NCBI GenBank assembly: GCA_002118135.1
Contig: BDIU01000459.1
Coordinates: 62,001-126,000, forward strand
From: Trebouxia sp. TZW2008
Taxonomy: Eukaryota; Chlorophyta; Trebouxiophyceae; Trebouxiales; Trebouxiaceae
Reading direction: 5' to 3'
DNA length: 64,000 bases
Below are positions 47,301 through 59,226 of the stretch, in pieces. Every line of letters begins with the position of its first letter. The first letter of the stretch is position 1. Below the pieces are notes generated by a model, which was not told the origin of the DNA, ran no database searches, and saw only the letters and a list, made by a program, of their open reading frames with translations. The position numbers and the translations under genes were made by a program.

Positions 47301-50300
47301 GCCTTTCAGGCCTGCTGTTGTGGTCTCTGGGCCCACAGAGGCCTCTTCAACAGCAACATCACAGTCAGCAGCAGTCCCCTCTAAGGCTGCTGCAGTGCCT
47401 TTCGGGCCTGCTGCTGTGGCCTCTAAGCCTACAGAGGAGATCTCAGCAGGAGCAGCACAGACAACAGCCTCATCTGTCAGCTCACAGCCAGCTGCACAGT
47501 CACATGGACAAGCTGCACCTCTCAGGTTGCTATCAGGATCAAGTAGAGCTCATGCAATGTCTGCTCAGCCATCACCAGTACTAGTACAGCCTGGTCAACC
47601 CCCTTCTGAGACCAACAGTCTGCCTTCTGGACCAGATGCCATCCCAGTCTTGACCACTACAGCAGCTGCTGAACGGTCTCAGAACTCTGCAGACAAGAGC
47701 TCTGACGTGACCAGCACAGCAACTGCAAGCACAGGGTCACAGAAGGCTCCTACATCTGTGGCTTTGCGTCAGCCCAGGCAACAGTCAGCTGTGCTAGGTG
47801 CAGGGCAGATGCAGCCTAGTCTTTCGTTGGAAGAATACACATCTGTATCTGCTGTTCTGAATGCAGCAGCTGTATCCTCAGAAAGGCGCAGGCCAGAACG
47901 CAGGAGTTCAGCAGCGTTGACTGGTGCTGCTTTGTCTGCAAGGACATCTGTCAGCAACACAGCAGTGGTTGAGAAATCTGGTAGTCAGCAAAAGGCTCCA
48001 GCTGCTGGTCACGGTGCCGTTACTGATGCTGCGTCAAACAGTGCAGCTGCAAAGGCAGCTGCCAGCAGCACAGCGCAAGCTGTGGCAGCAGCTGGAGGGG
48101 CAGATGCTATAGAGGCCCTGCTAGAGTCACTTTCGCCCTATCAGACAGGGCCAAAAGGCAAGCCTCAAGTCCAAAGGGCAGCTGCTGAAAGGCAGGCTGT
48201 CAGTGCCTTGCCTTTGCAGACAGACTTGAATGGCAAAGCTGAAAGGCAATCAATAGCTGCTGAAGGAGAGGCGGCCAGCAGCTCAGAGGTTTCGACCACT
48301 GCAGAACTGCCACTTGCTACTGTTGTATCAAAGACGGGGACTGCTACAGACAAGGTGTCTGGCCAAAAGGAGGCTTCTGAAAGGCAGCCTGCCGACGCTG
48401 CACAGAAGTCTGCACAGGCAGAGCAGCTGCTCACTGATAAGGCGTCTAAGGCAAAACTTCCACTGGCAGCATCAGGCCATATGGCACGGCAGTCGGCCAC
48501 TGCAATGCCGTCGGACACTGCCCAAGTGCCTAAGGTGCAGACTCCTAGGGCCCTTCAAGAGGCAGAGGCAGCTTCACCATCTGATGACAGCACTGTTGTG
48601 ACTGATCTGGCATCACATGCACAGAGGGCACGGAGGCATCAGCACAGCTTTCCAAGAGCCAGAAAGCCTATTGCATCAGCTTTGAGAGCTGTGCAGGTGT
48701 GGGATGATTTTGTCCTTCTGCACGAACTTGCTCATCGCAACATAAATCCTGCATTGTCATCCCCCATCCATAGGCCAGACAGCATAGCACAATGCAAGCA
48801 ACCGTTTCAATTGGAAACTTCACAAAGGCGCAAAAAGATTTCTGCAGCATCTCAATCGTGTTTGTCGCACGCAATGTGTGTTTGCGGCAAAGTATGTCTC
48901 ACGCTTATCACAAAGCATATCAGCAGTGTGAGCACATTTGCCTTCAAACTCAGAATTAGCGTCTTCCAAGCAGCCAGTGCAACCACGCACCAAATGTCTG
49001 ACAAGTCTTACATGATTTCCTGTTGTTGCAGCTTGTGCCAAGGTACGAAGACTCAGCAGCTGCAATCCAGCTGGCAAGCACTGCTGCTAGTACTGTCAAT
49101 GACAAAGCTGCTAAGGAAGCAAACGAAGTGCAGCTGCAGCCTCCTGCCAAGTCAGCAGCGCCAAAGCGTAAGTCCAGCAAGCAGTCTTTGCTGTCACAGC
49201 CAGCAACCCCAAATGGCTCCCCTGCATCAGCTGGGGAGAAGCCATCAGCAGCTTCAGGGGCTCCTTCATCAGCTGCTCAAACTCCTGCGTCGGCAGCTGT
49301 AACCCCTGCAGCAGCGGCAGCAACCCCTTCAGCAGTGGCAGAAACCCCTCCAGCAGTTGCAGCCAACCCTCCAGCAGTGGCTGTGGTCCCTTCATCAGTG
49401 ACAGTAACCACTCCAGCAGTGGCAGCAACTTCCATGCTAGCAGCAGTCACCCCTGTTCAGGAAAGAGCAGCAGTCAAGTCACCGTTGGTCACTCCACCAC
49501 AGCATGGCGTGTCACCGTATGTCAGGCATCAGAACACCCCTGCTTCTACCCACAAACCCCCGCTTGCCCCCAGGGTGACCCCCCAGTCCACCCCTCAGTC
49601 TACCCCCCCACAGAGCACCCCTGCCTCTGGGGTCAAGCGGGGGCGCTACCCTTCCCCATCACCTCAGTTGGCAGGCACACCAAATTCTGCCATAACATCA
49701 GCGGCAAATGGGCAAGGAGCATCTGCTGGAGAGGCCGGCAGTTTTGCCTGGAAGCACATGTTGGGTGCGTTTTTGAGCCATAAGTGTAACTCGATACTGG
49801 TCACAAACAAGCATCTGTAGGCACAGTTGCAACATCTTGCATGCAGCAGTGCTTCCTGTCTTCTGCAACAAATCCAAGCTGTACGCCCTGTGCAGGTCAA
49901 CTCTCAAGGCACTGATGCAGATCGGAGTGCATCACCACAATGAATGCAACACATGAGCGTCAAAGCTCTATCACCTCGCTTGTGCCCCTGTCTCAGTGTT
50001 GTCTCATCAACAACCTTAAATGACATCCATGCGGGCTGCAACAGGGCTGAATCAAGCCAGCCCTGCCTCCAGCTGCTCCTCAGCTTCAATGGCAGCTGCC
50101 CATGAAGCTGAGCCAGCAGCTCTGCCGCCTGCTACCCTGCCAGGGCGGCTGCCTCTGATGTGCAAGAGCATGACTGTGGAGCAGTGGGAGGCCCACCAGC
50201 ATGAAAGGGCCACCCGTCCTCCAAGGCAACCTTTGGCCTTCCAGTATCCTCCAGGTATGACAATGCTGTGACCAGAGGAAAACAACGGAAAACTCTTTGC

Positions 50301-53300
50301 CAGTAGGCGTCAACAGGGAGCCTGTGGGAGTAGCAGCAACTTTTCTGATCACTTTCAGCATGATTGATCAGCAACACATTGGCATTCTTGATTCAAGCTT
50401 TGTTTCACATTCCCAACAGGCATGTGAGCCTTCAGGCAGACGACGTCTTTATGCTGCTCACAACCCAGGCCCCATGTTGCTCTCAAAATCTCTGCCTGAA
50501 TCTGTCTAGCATGCATCCGACCATGTTAGGATAGCTCATGTTGGGAAAATCAATGTTGGCGTATTGCAGGCTTTCCTTGGCTTCCAGAGGAGCAGCAGGC
50601 AGCTTATGAGGCAGCAGCTCCAATGTCAGAACAAGGTGGACAAGAGGGCGTGCCTGAGACTGCCACTCTGGCAGTAGCAAGGCAAGATGCAGCTCTGCCC
50701 TCTACCAGCAGCCATGCTGAGGGGTTAGAATTCCAGCTGGGGTCTGATAGGGGTTCCCAGGAGGGGGTGGGGACCTCCCAACCTGCTGGTTATGCCTCCA
50801 AGCAAACAGAGCAGAGTGCTGACAAGGACAAGCTGACTGGAGTGGCTGCTTTTGGGGTGAGTGACATGTACAGCACAATCAGAATGCATACACGGCATCT
50901 TCCCAGTTGGTCGACAGCACTGCAGCTTTCCCATAGTCTGCTCAAGAGTTCAAGGCTTTTGTTAGCAGTCCCAGCCTGTCCAAGCTTGAGAGATGGCGTC
51001 TATAAAATTTGCTGTAGCAAGGCTTAAGGGCAAAAATTTTCTGGGCTTGCTGTTGTTGAGACCCTCCAAGGCTCAGCTGGCAGGCAGCAATGTGGTGCAG
51101 TCCCCCCAGGCTGGCTGGGAGATCAGGCTGTTGGGCTATCAATCAACAATCCTCAAGCTCAAGCTGTGGCCTATGATACTGCAGGCCAGAGGAGGTCCCA
51201 CCTCACTGTTTGTTGAGGCCCTCTAAGGCTCAATCAGCAATTCAGTGCAGTTCCCCCATGGCAGCTTGGGACGTCAGGCTGTTGCATCAATGGCCCAACA
51301 GTGCTGAAGCTCAAGCTATTGACTGTAATACTGCAGGGGAAAGGAGGTCCCAACTCACTGTTGTTGAGGCCCTGAAAGGCTCAGCTGGCGGGCAGCAGTG
51401 CAGTGCAATCCCCCAAGGCCAGTTAGGAGACCACATTTCTGGCATTGCTTCAAGCATACTCAACTTTGGCCAATGCTTTTGGCTTTGCTGATGCAGGGCA
51501 AAGAAGCAAAAGGTGGTCCCAGCTCACTGTTGTTGAGGCCCTCCAAGGCTCAGCTGGCAGGCAGTAGTGCAGTGCAGTCTCCCAAGGCGGGCTGGGAAAT
51601 CAAGGCTGCCAGCAGCACCTCTCCCACTGATGAGCCTTCTGCAAGATCAGGCTATGCTTCTGTTTCAGGTGCGACCCTGCAATGTGTTTTGCCATAACAC
51701 TCTGCCATGCAAGTTTGCTGAGACCTTGCCATGCATATTTCACTTTCCTTTGTCGTGCTTGGTCTCATACAGCATGAGCCTGGGTCGAGCTTTCATGCAG
51801 ATCAATTCAGTCACGCTTGGTTTTAGTATGCGCCCTACACTCTTCTTCATGGTGCATGCCACAGTGCAGTTCAAACATGACCATCCAGCATTGCTATATA
51901 CTCAAAGTGTTCATCTATGTGCCAATGAGCTGTTCCTGTTGCAAAAACATTTCAGCATTCCAAACACGGGTTCTCTGTATGGTATGCTGCAGGCAATAAC
52001 ACTGCTGTCCCTGATCAGAAGTCAGCTGCGAATCAAAAGCCGTCTGCTGAAGGCTCGACAGCTCAGGACTCAGCAGGCAGGGCATTGAGCAGAAAGGCTC
52101 AAGCCAGGAGGACTCACAAGATGACCAAGTTGAAAGGTATATCATTGTAGTGGTCAACGTCGACGATGTTGTTCACAGTCAATGTGGTGATCTGGCCGGT
52201 AGGTTCTTGGTGTACATCAGCATATTCTAGCACAGGTACCAGGTGTGCGTGGCCAAATTTTGTCTGAAAGCTATCACTGACTGAAAGCTTCTCTCATGGT
52301 GGAAATGAAAGCTAGACGAGCAAAAATATGAGTCAAATCATGTGGGCATGCCTGTGGCCATGCATGCTCGAGTAAGGTGATACTTGGATGAGTGTGCCCA
52401 TGATTCAACACATGCTACTTTGCATGCTTGCAGATGGATTGCAGAAGCGAACATGTGTGAAGGCAGTCTACTGCTTTATGCAGGTCAAAGAAAGTCTGGG
52501 CAGACCCAATGGCTGACTGCTGTTGTCCTTATGTTGGTGTGTGCTGGGGCAGGAGTCATGTTGATGCCTTCCACTAAGCTGCCTGCTTCAGTTGCTACCT
52601 GGCAGCAGTCCACTTCAGGCAAGTCCCACTGCGTATTGCATTGGTCAATACAGAAAAGGCATTACAAGGCAGAAAGAAGGTTTGGTTTCTTCCGATACTT
52701 ATTGAGAGGAAGTTGCTTTTGAGTATCAGCAGCCAGGCTGTGCTCAAAATGCACAAGTCATGCTTCTGCCAGAGCTGAGCAGGTGGTCAAACAAGCATGA
52801 ACGCTGCCTAGAGCAGCACGGCCTGTTCAGATCAGAGTGTACAAATCATTCAAGTTGTCATGCAGCTCATGCAGATGCAGGCACAGGTCAGCCTGACAAC
52901 ATAGATTTTCCCTTTGCTCAGCAATTGCACCTAACCTTGTCTGAAGTTGTGCTGTATGTCTTCAGCTGGTTGAAGGCAGCTCACTGCCCTAGTACGCGCG
53001 AGCTGAGAGGTAGAACCGCACTACAGAGCATACAGATCATGCTAAGATGATGCCTCCCTGCAGGAATGAGCAAGCAGGCTTCCCGCTTCCTAGCTCCTAT
53101 TGTGCCTTTCACCAACTCAGCAGAGCGAACTGTGCCTGAAACCGAATCATGGCAGCACCACATCGTGCAAAGTCCCGTGCAAGTCTGGCATTGGACTGCC
53201 TCTGCCCTTTCCTCCCTCATCTCAGAGCCAAAGGCACAGTCTGCGGTTTCAGAGCCAGCGGCTAAGCCCAGAAGTGTTCTTGAGCATGCTCTGGCCAGTG

Positions 53301-56300
53301 CTCAATCAGTCAGAGCTAGGATTACAGGGTCAGGGGTGAAGGCGCTTGTGCTGCCTGAGGGAGGGGTGTGGCAGGAAGCCCTGGAGGCCTGCAAGCAGTG
53401 GGCTGCGTTTCTGCCAGGGGTTGTGCCAACATCAGTGCAAGACAAGGCTGATCAGGTAAGGCACTGCCAGTGCATAATGAAACGCGAATGCTGCGTGGGA
53501 TGTCTTGCAGGAAGGCTCCCTGCAAACAACCAGATCAGGCATTGCATGGAAGGCAGGAAACACATCCACACTGCTTGCTCAATGGTTGCGCTGTCCTGGT
53601 ATGGCTTAGGTGCAACACTTGCACAGACAGCTTTGTAAGCACAGCCAAGATTCATGGTAGCGATTAAGGCAAAACCCTTTGTTCAGTCCTGATGCTGTTC
53701 ACAAATGTGGCTTCAATGCACATTTATCAAGAGCAGCAGCAGTTGTGCTTATTGATCATCTGAGCAACGACTATGTGTATCAGTGTGAACAACATGACCA
53801 CTTCTGCATTTGACCTGCACTGAGGTTTGAGCATCTGTATCTCACTGATGAAGACATAGACAAGTAAGCGTACAATGACATTGACATGTACAAGCAGCAT
53901 CTCGCATGTTATTGACATCATCCACAGTTTCCTAATGCTTTGCAGTCTGGGTGGCAGTGGCAGCAGCATGTCATCGCAACGCCTGTGGATGCGTGGTACC
54001 AGTGGACTGTACCCTCTGCAGAGCAAAAACCCAAGCAGGCAAGACTACTCTGGACTCTGTGCTGGCAAAGCAGCGCAAGCATGCTCTGAGCTGATGTGGT
54101 TTCACAATGACAGGGAAACGTTTGAACTGAATGCACCCTGTATAAAGCAAACACCCAAGCAGGTGAAACTGCTGTGGAGCCTGCCTTTGCAAAGCCAAGG
54201 GAGCATGCTCCAGCTGCATTTAATTTGAATTGCGGTGCCTTTTAAAGGCTAACTATACCCTCTGACAAGCAGTCACTCCTAAGTAAGTCAGATTGCTGTA
54301 GACCTTGTTCTCACAAAGCAGCATGCTTGACACTGATCTCAACTCGACTGTTTCACCAATCAGCACGTCTATGTCAGTTGGAAGTCAGCCTCTTTGTGAG
54401 AGTTGCAGTGAGCTCTCTTGTTACTAGAGAAAGCAGTGTGCTAACATGTTAAGAGGTAGTACAGTCAACTGCTAATCGTTGGTCTCTTCAGCAGCAAGCT
54501 ATGGCATTGTTGTCTGCAGCATGCATTTTCACATATACAGCTTGCTGCAGTTCCTGCTGCTGTCAAGAATGCAGACAGTCCTGCAGTGCTACTGCTCACG
54601 CTGTTGGAGTAGCACAAGTTCTGCAATTGACCAGTCCAAATTCTCTGTAGTGTCTGACCTGTGTTTGTATACCGTTTGAAGCACAGCGTCGTGCTTAAGG
54701 TGGTCCACGAACACAGCTCACACAGTTTACAGAGTCGGGACTGTGCTTGATTGCAGCGCATGCAGCTTTCCCAGAACAGCTTAGATCATTCAGTGTCAGT
54801 CACTGGTGCGCGATTCATCAGTGGTAAAGCGCTGTAAACCATACATCTATTTGCTTATTCTTGCAGGTTTTGGCTGACGCTAGTGAAAACAGCAGCAAGG
54901 GATTCAAACTTGGCCAACTCCTCAGCACAGCACAGAAGGCTGGCTATGAGCTGCTCAACATGTCAGGACTAATGCTGTTCCACACTTCCAAAGGCAAGCA
55001 GGAGGCTGCCAAACAGGCGGCAGCTGAGTCAGAGTTTGCTCAACAGCCTGATACTATAGAGGCAGCAGCTGAGGATGCTGCTGAACAAGCAGCAGCCAAG
55101 CCAGAAGCTGCACAACAGCCTGAGGCAAAGGAGGCAGCAGCTGAGCAGGAAGCTGCAGGACAGGCAGCAGCTGGGTCAAAAGCTGCTGAACAGGAAGCTG
55201 CTGCCCAGGAAGCTGCTGCCCGGGAAGCTGCTAAGATGGCAGCAGCCAAGCAGGAAGTTGCTGCACAGGCAGCTGCTGAGCAGGCAGCAGCTAAGCCAGA
55301 AGCTGCTGAACACGCAGCAGCTGAGCCGTCAGCAGAAGCTGATGTCAGCAAGGGTGACTCAGCTGCACTTGAACAGGCAGGCTCAGAGGCTGGCCCTCAG
55401 GGTAAGCTTGGCTCATAAGCAAAGCTTGAACTTTTTTGTGGCGTGTCAAAAGCTAGCTTTAAACATTGCTACGGTGTGTGTTCCAACAAAATTGTTTGCT
55501 GCTTGTTGATTGCTTATGCGGCAGCTGCACAAGCATCTGAAATAACCAAGTCCTGCCTGAGATTGGCAGTGCATAAACAGTGTGTGGTGTCACTGGTACA
55601 GTGTTGCTATACGTGCACATGAGCAGGTCCTGCTCATTCATGCCTCATCTGCTTTGTGTGACATGAAACTTCTGCAGCATTTGCCAGGCACTCTGGTTGC
55701 TGCCATGTTTAGACATATCAATGAAGCATTGCATGCATAAGCTATGCAACCCTTGTGCCTCAGACATCCTTCTTGAAAAACTCCCGACAATAGTCACATG
55801 TTAGCGTCGTCACTGCCGTTTGCAAGCTGATGGCATGGGCGTGCCCCATGTTGCCTGAACGCCTGACATTTGGATAATATCCTGAGCAATTTGTAAGCAG
55901 TAAGCACGCTGGCTACAGGTGAAGCTGGTGTCGAGGCTGAGCCACTTCAGCTGACCCTGCCTGTGCCTGGAGCCGAGCAGCCTAGTCAAGCCTCAGCACT
56001 CAGCCCTGAGCAAGCTCAGGAAGTGTCTTATGAGTATTCTCCACATCAGGTAGAAAGTCCGTCTCAGCCTGTTGAGACATCGCCATCCACTCAGCCTTCT
56101 GAGTCTCAGCCTACAGCTCAGCCCTCAGTGACTCAACCATTCCCTGACACTCAGCCACCTGAGGCTGAGCCACACCTCCAAGCTCAGGCAATCGAAAGTG
56201 AGTCACAGTCCAGCTCTCAGGGTCCTGAGGCTGCTGAGCTGCAGCTTGTGTCTCAGCCACCGGACACAGCATCCTCGCCGGCACATTCAGTTGACCCGCC

Positions 56301-59226
56301 AAGGCGCACTGTGGATTATGCCTCAATCAGTCATCTGCCACAGTACAAGCTGAAACAGCTGACTAACTGGCTGAGCAGCAGGCCTCGCTTCACACATCAG
56401 ACAGACTCAGCTCCTGTGGGTGAGGCTGCTCAGTCAAACCCTGCAGCCACAGAAGAAGAGGCAGTGCCTGCTGAGTGGAAGGAATCTGACAGCTTCCATG
56501 AACAGGATTGGTCCATCATGCACGATCAAGCCAACAGACCGATGTGGGCTCCGATCAAGATTGATAACGCTGGTCTCACCTATGCTGGCCATGTTGATAT
56601 GAATCGTTTTGATCATGGTGGTGAAAGCGAGTCCTTCGGCTGGTCTGTTGATCAGGCAGACACAGCAGAACCTGACACAAGCTCCAGTGACACTTCCCTT
56701 GAGACTGCTGACTTGAGCACCAAGGTTGAAGAGCAACAGGCAGTGCCTGCTGAGCTGGCTGATTCTGACGCCTATCAGCTAGAAGAGTGGACAATGGGGC
56801 CTATGACAGTCAGGCCTGGTTATTGGAGTGATGTCAAGATCCCTTGGGACAGGATGAAGAGGCGTTTGAAGGCTGCAAGTGACTTCTGGGGCGGAAACAA
56901 TGATGAGGCAGATGCAGCAGATCAGGACACAAGCTTTTCCAATGACATGGGTCTTGACACTGCTGACTTGAACATCAAAGGCAAAGAAGAAGCAAAACAG
57001 GCTGTTGACTTGAGCACCAAGGGTGAAGAACAACAGGCAAAGCCTGCTGAGTTGGACGACTCTGACAGCCATCAGGAGTATGACTGGACAGTGGTGCGTG
57101 TCATACCCAATCCTCCTAATCTTTGGCCTGGCGTCAAAATCAATGGTGAAGGAATGAACAGGCGTGCAAAGGCTGCAAGTGACTTCTTTGGCGGGAGTAG
57201 TGATGAGGCAGATGAGGCGTCAAGTTTCTCCACTGATTTGTCCCTTGCTCAGCAAGCCCTGACCACAGCTGCGTGGACTGCTGCCCCAGCTGTGGCTCTT
57301 CTGCTCACCTGGCTGTTCTGGCGATGGCTGTGCTCTGTTAGCAGTGGCAGCCCTCCAGCCATCAGTCATGCCTTGCCTGAAGCAAAAGAAGAAGCGGCAG
57401 CGGTTGTTGAGTCAATTCAGGCAGACTCAGAAGCAGCTGAAGCAGAAGATGAAGGGGCGTCAGCTCAGGTCACTCAGGAGGCTCCAGGACCAGTGTCTGT
57501 CACACGCAGTCTCAGGTCAGCGGCCACCGCTGCCACAGCTGGGGTGCAGGCTGTCACCAGGTCGGTCTCTCAGGCAGTGTCAGGGTCACGGCGCGGCTCT
57601 GAATCCAGGGCAGGGCAGGAGGCTGACTCTGCCCTGGGGCCCTCTGAGGTCAGTGGTGGCAGGCGCAGCAGGAGGCTCAACAGGGAGATGAAAGCCCTTG
57701 GTGAGCCCAACTCACATAATTCATTCGTTTCAGGACAGTGGTCAATTACACTCTCTCTCTCTCTCTCTCTCTCTCGAAGTTATGTATCTCGTTGGACAGG
57801 TATGCTTGTGTGTCACATGGCTGTCTTGATTGAGAATGCCATATTTGTCATTCCTGAGCTTACAACTACTCATGGAGTCTTTCAGTGGCGGCCTGAGTGA
57901 TGAAGCAACTCAGGTCAGATTCCAAATCTAACTTTGGATTGCTCTTACAACGTTGGTGTCAGACCTGTGCTCAAGCCTGTGCTTGCAGCCAGCCACCAAA
58001 CGTCTTGTACAATGTTTCAGACCCAGTCCACCATCAGCACAACTCTCTTCAGTAAAGGCCCACAGCATCTTTGTTGTGGTTGCGTCAACTGCATATACAC
58101 TGTACAGGGCTGCATGCAATGTGTGCATGCTGCAGCCCTAAATGTTGCATGCGCTGGTAGTGCCTCAGATCTTGTCATAAACTACCAACATAGCTGAGCT
58201 GCAAAGCACAGATTGCGTACAGTCTAATGTATTTGCATTGTCAGCACAAAACATGGTCAGCACTACACTGTCTGCACATGTCACTAATCCGTACAAATTG
58301 CAATGAAGGTGTAGCTCAAAGCTACAAAGTTGCTGATGTGTGTTGCTCAGAGGTGCAGTGTATGAGATGTCCTACTCAGTCTGCAGATCGTTATGACCAG
58401 CATGACTGCTACTGTCATCACCACCATCATCATCACAATCTACAGCATCAATGCTAGGTATATGTGGCACTGTGTTGAGTAAGTCTGGGTGTGGCTTGAC
58501 TACAGGTGATGTTGTGCTTGAAACGCCACGCACACGAGGCAAGGCAACAAGGCTGTCATACGCTGACACGTACAACGCCAGGAAGAAGGACATCCCCAAG
58601 TACCACAGGATGGAGACCATGACCCAGTCTGTGGATCAGCTCAACCTGCGGGACCGCAGCGTGCTCACACCCAGTCCAGCTGAGGTGAACTGGCCTCCTT
58701 CTTCTTTGGCGTCTTTTATCTGTGTTGCTCTTGATCTTCTTCATTGTGTCAATAGGGCTGGGACAGTTGTTGCCTCAATTGCAAGTGAATCAGCTCAACT
58801 TGCGGGATCACAGCGTCCTTACACCAGCCCTGCTGAGGCAACCTTTTCTTATTCTTCTTTGTGTTCATAGTCCTGTGACACTTATGATGACAAGTGCAGC
58901 TTCTTCAGCCACCATCAGCGCTTATGATGCATGTTCGTCTACCCTGTCGCTGCTTTTATGTTAAAGAATTGAGGTCATGAATGTGACTGCTGAAGGTAGC
59001 GCGCGGCATTGTGTCGACGCTGTGTTGCCATCAGATGTCAATGGGCCACTTGCACGTGGGGCATTGACTCAGCATTGGACAAGCAGCAAGACTAGTAACT
59101 TTGCTGCCTTCTTTTTCATGCTTAAATTTGATGAAGCTTTCTTGGGTTGTATTGAACATACAGTGTTTTGCTGTATTGCAGGTGGAAGCAGCAGCTCATA
59201 GTCGTGAGCTGCGCAGCCTGCAGTGA
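44375..59226 (+). CDS. Giant Ala/Ser/Pro-rich repeat protein with two predicted membrane segments
   Basis: Nineteen exons are proposed: 44375-44387 (tentative), 44509-44667, 44715-44770, 45130-45317, 45830-45963, 46174-46448, 46831-48696, 49032-49764, 50045-50254, 50570-50856, 51548-51668, 51993-52136, 52484-52618, 53064-53455, 53946-54038, 54867-55401, 55919-57700, 58506-58684 and 59182-59226. Phases close throughout, for about 2,440 residues. No known domain is recognised. Visible features are five 32-residue repeats in the 46831 exon, TP/QSTP-rich tracts at 49500-49630, an Ala-Glu-Ala-Gln coiled or disordered stretch (54980-55350), and three modules of roughly 85 residues in the 55919 exon (EEQQAVPAEL...KAASDFWGG). 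Hydrophobic segments are WLTAVVLMLVCAGAGVML (52510-52570) and AVALLLTWLFWRWLC (57290-57335). The C-terminal exon carries RKKDIPKYHRMETM. Introns after 52618 and 54038 use GC donors. A scaffold on a membrane is one reading; function is unknown. Confidence 0.72.
45040..45110 (+). repeat. Acceptor-side copy of the 45130 exon
   Basis: ASEQRFRKIDKSQ codons after TGTACAG mirror VSEQRLEKMDKAQ at the intact exon 79 bp downstream. Confidence 0.85.
46933..47412 (+). repeat. 96-bp coding repeats with 288-bp higher-order copy
   Basis: Five in-frame 96-bp units (32 residues each, ending AVPFRPA, AVPFLPA, VVPFTPA, AVPFRPA, AVPFGPA). Units 1-2 and 4-5 are almost identical at the DNA level (offset 288 bp), while unit 3 differs more, so a three-unit block was duplicated recently. 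All are within one exon of the giant gene. Confidence 0.95.
51025..51440 (+). repeat. Three acceptor-side copies of the 51548 exon
   Basis: Copies near 51050-51130, 51208-51280 and 51355-51430 repeat GAGRCCCTCCAAGGCTCAGC and the codons for AQLAGSSAVQSPKAGWEI. The first is the best preserved. Period is about 155-180 bp, ending in the intact exon. Confidence 0.92.
54105..54335 (+). repeat. Two donor-side copies of the 53946-54038 exon
   Basis: ACCCTCTGCAGAGCAAAAAC and flanking sequence recur near 54130 (CACCCTGTATAAAGCAAACA) and 54255 (ACCCTCTGACAAGCAGTCAC), each followed by an AAGCAGG or AAGTAAG donor-like end and similar intron sequence. Confidence 0.85.
57750..57775 (+). repeat. CT microsatellite
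   Basis: Thirteen uninterrupted CT units lie about 50 bp inside the intron after the 55919-57700 exon. Confidence 0.95.
58772..58862 (+). repeat. Donor-side copy of the 58506-58684 exon
   Basis: GATCAGCTCAACCTGCGGGA at the intact exon is echoed as AATCAGCTCAACTTGCGGGA, continuing through the SVLTP codons, with a CTGAGGCAACC end in place of the GAGGTGAAC donor. Confidence 0.92.

Noticed and set aside
46788..48518. Long minus ORFs (182 and 117 codons)
   Set aside because: They are antisense shadows of the Ala/Ser/Pro-rich repeats of the giant gene.
53511..53539. Small exon EGSLQTTRS in the giant gene
   Set aside because: It has an acceptor and a GC donor, but including it leaves phase 1 before an exon that needs phase 0.
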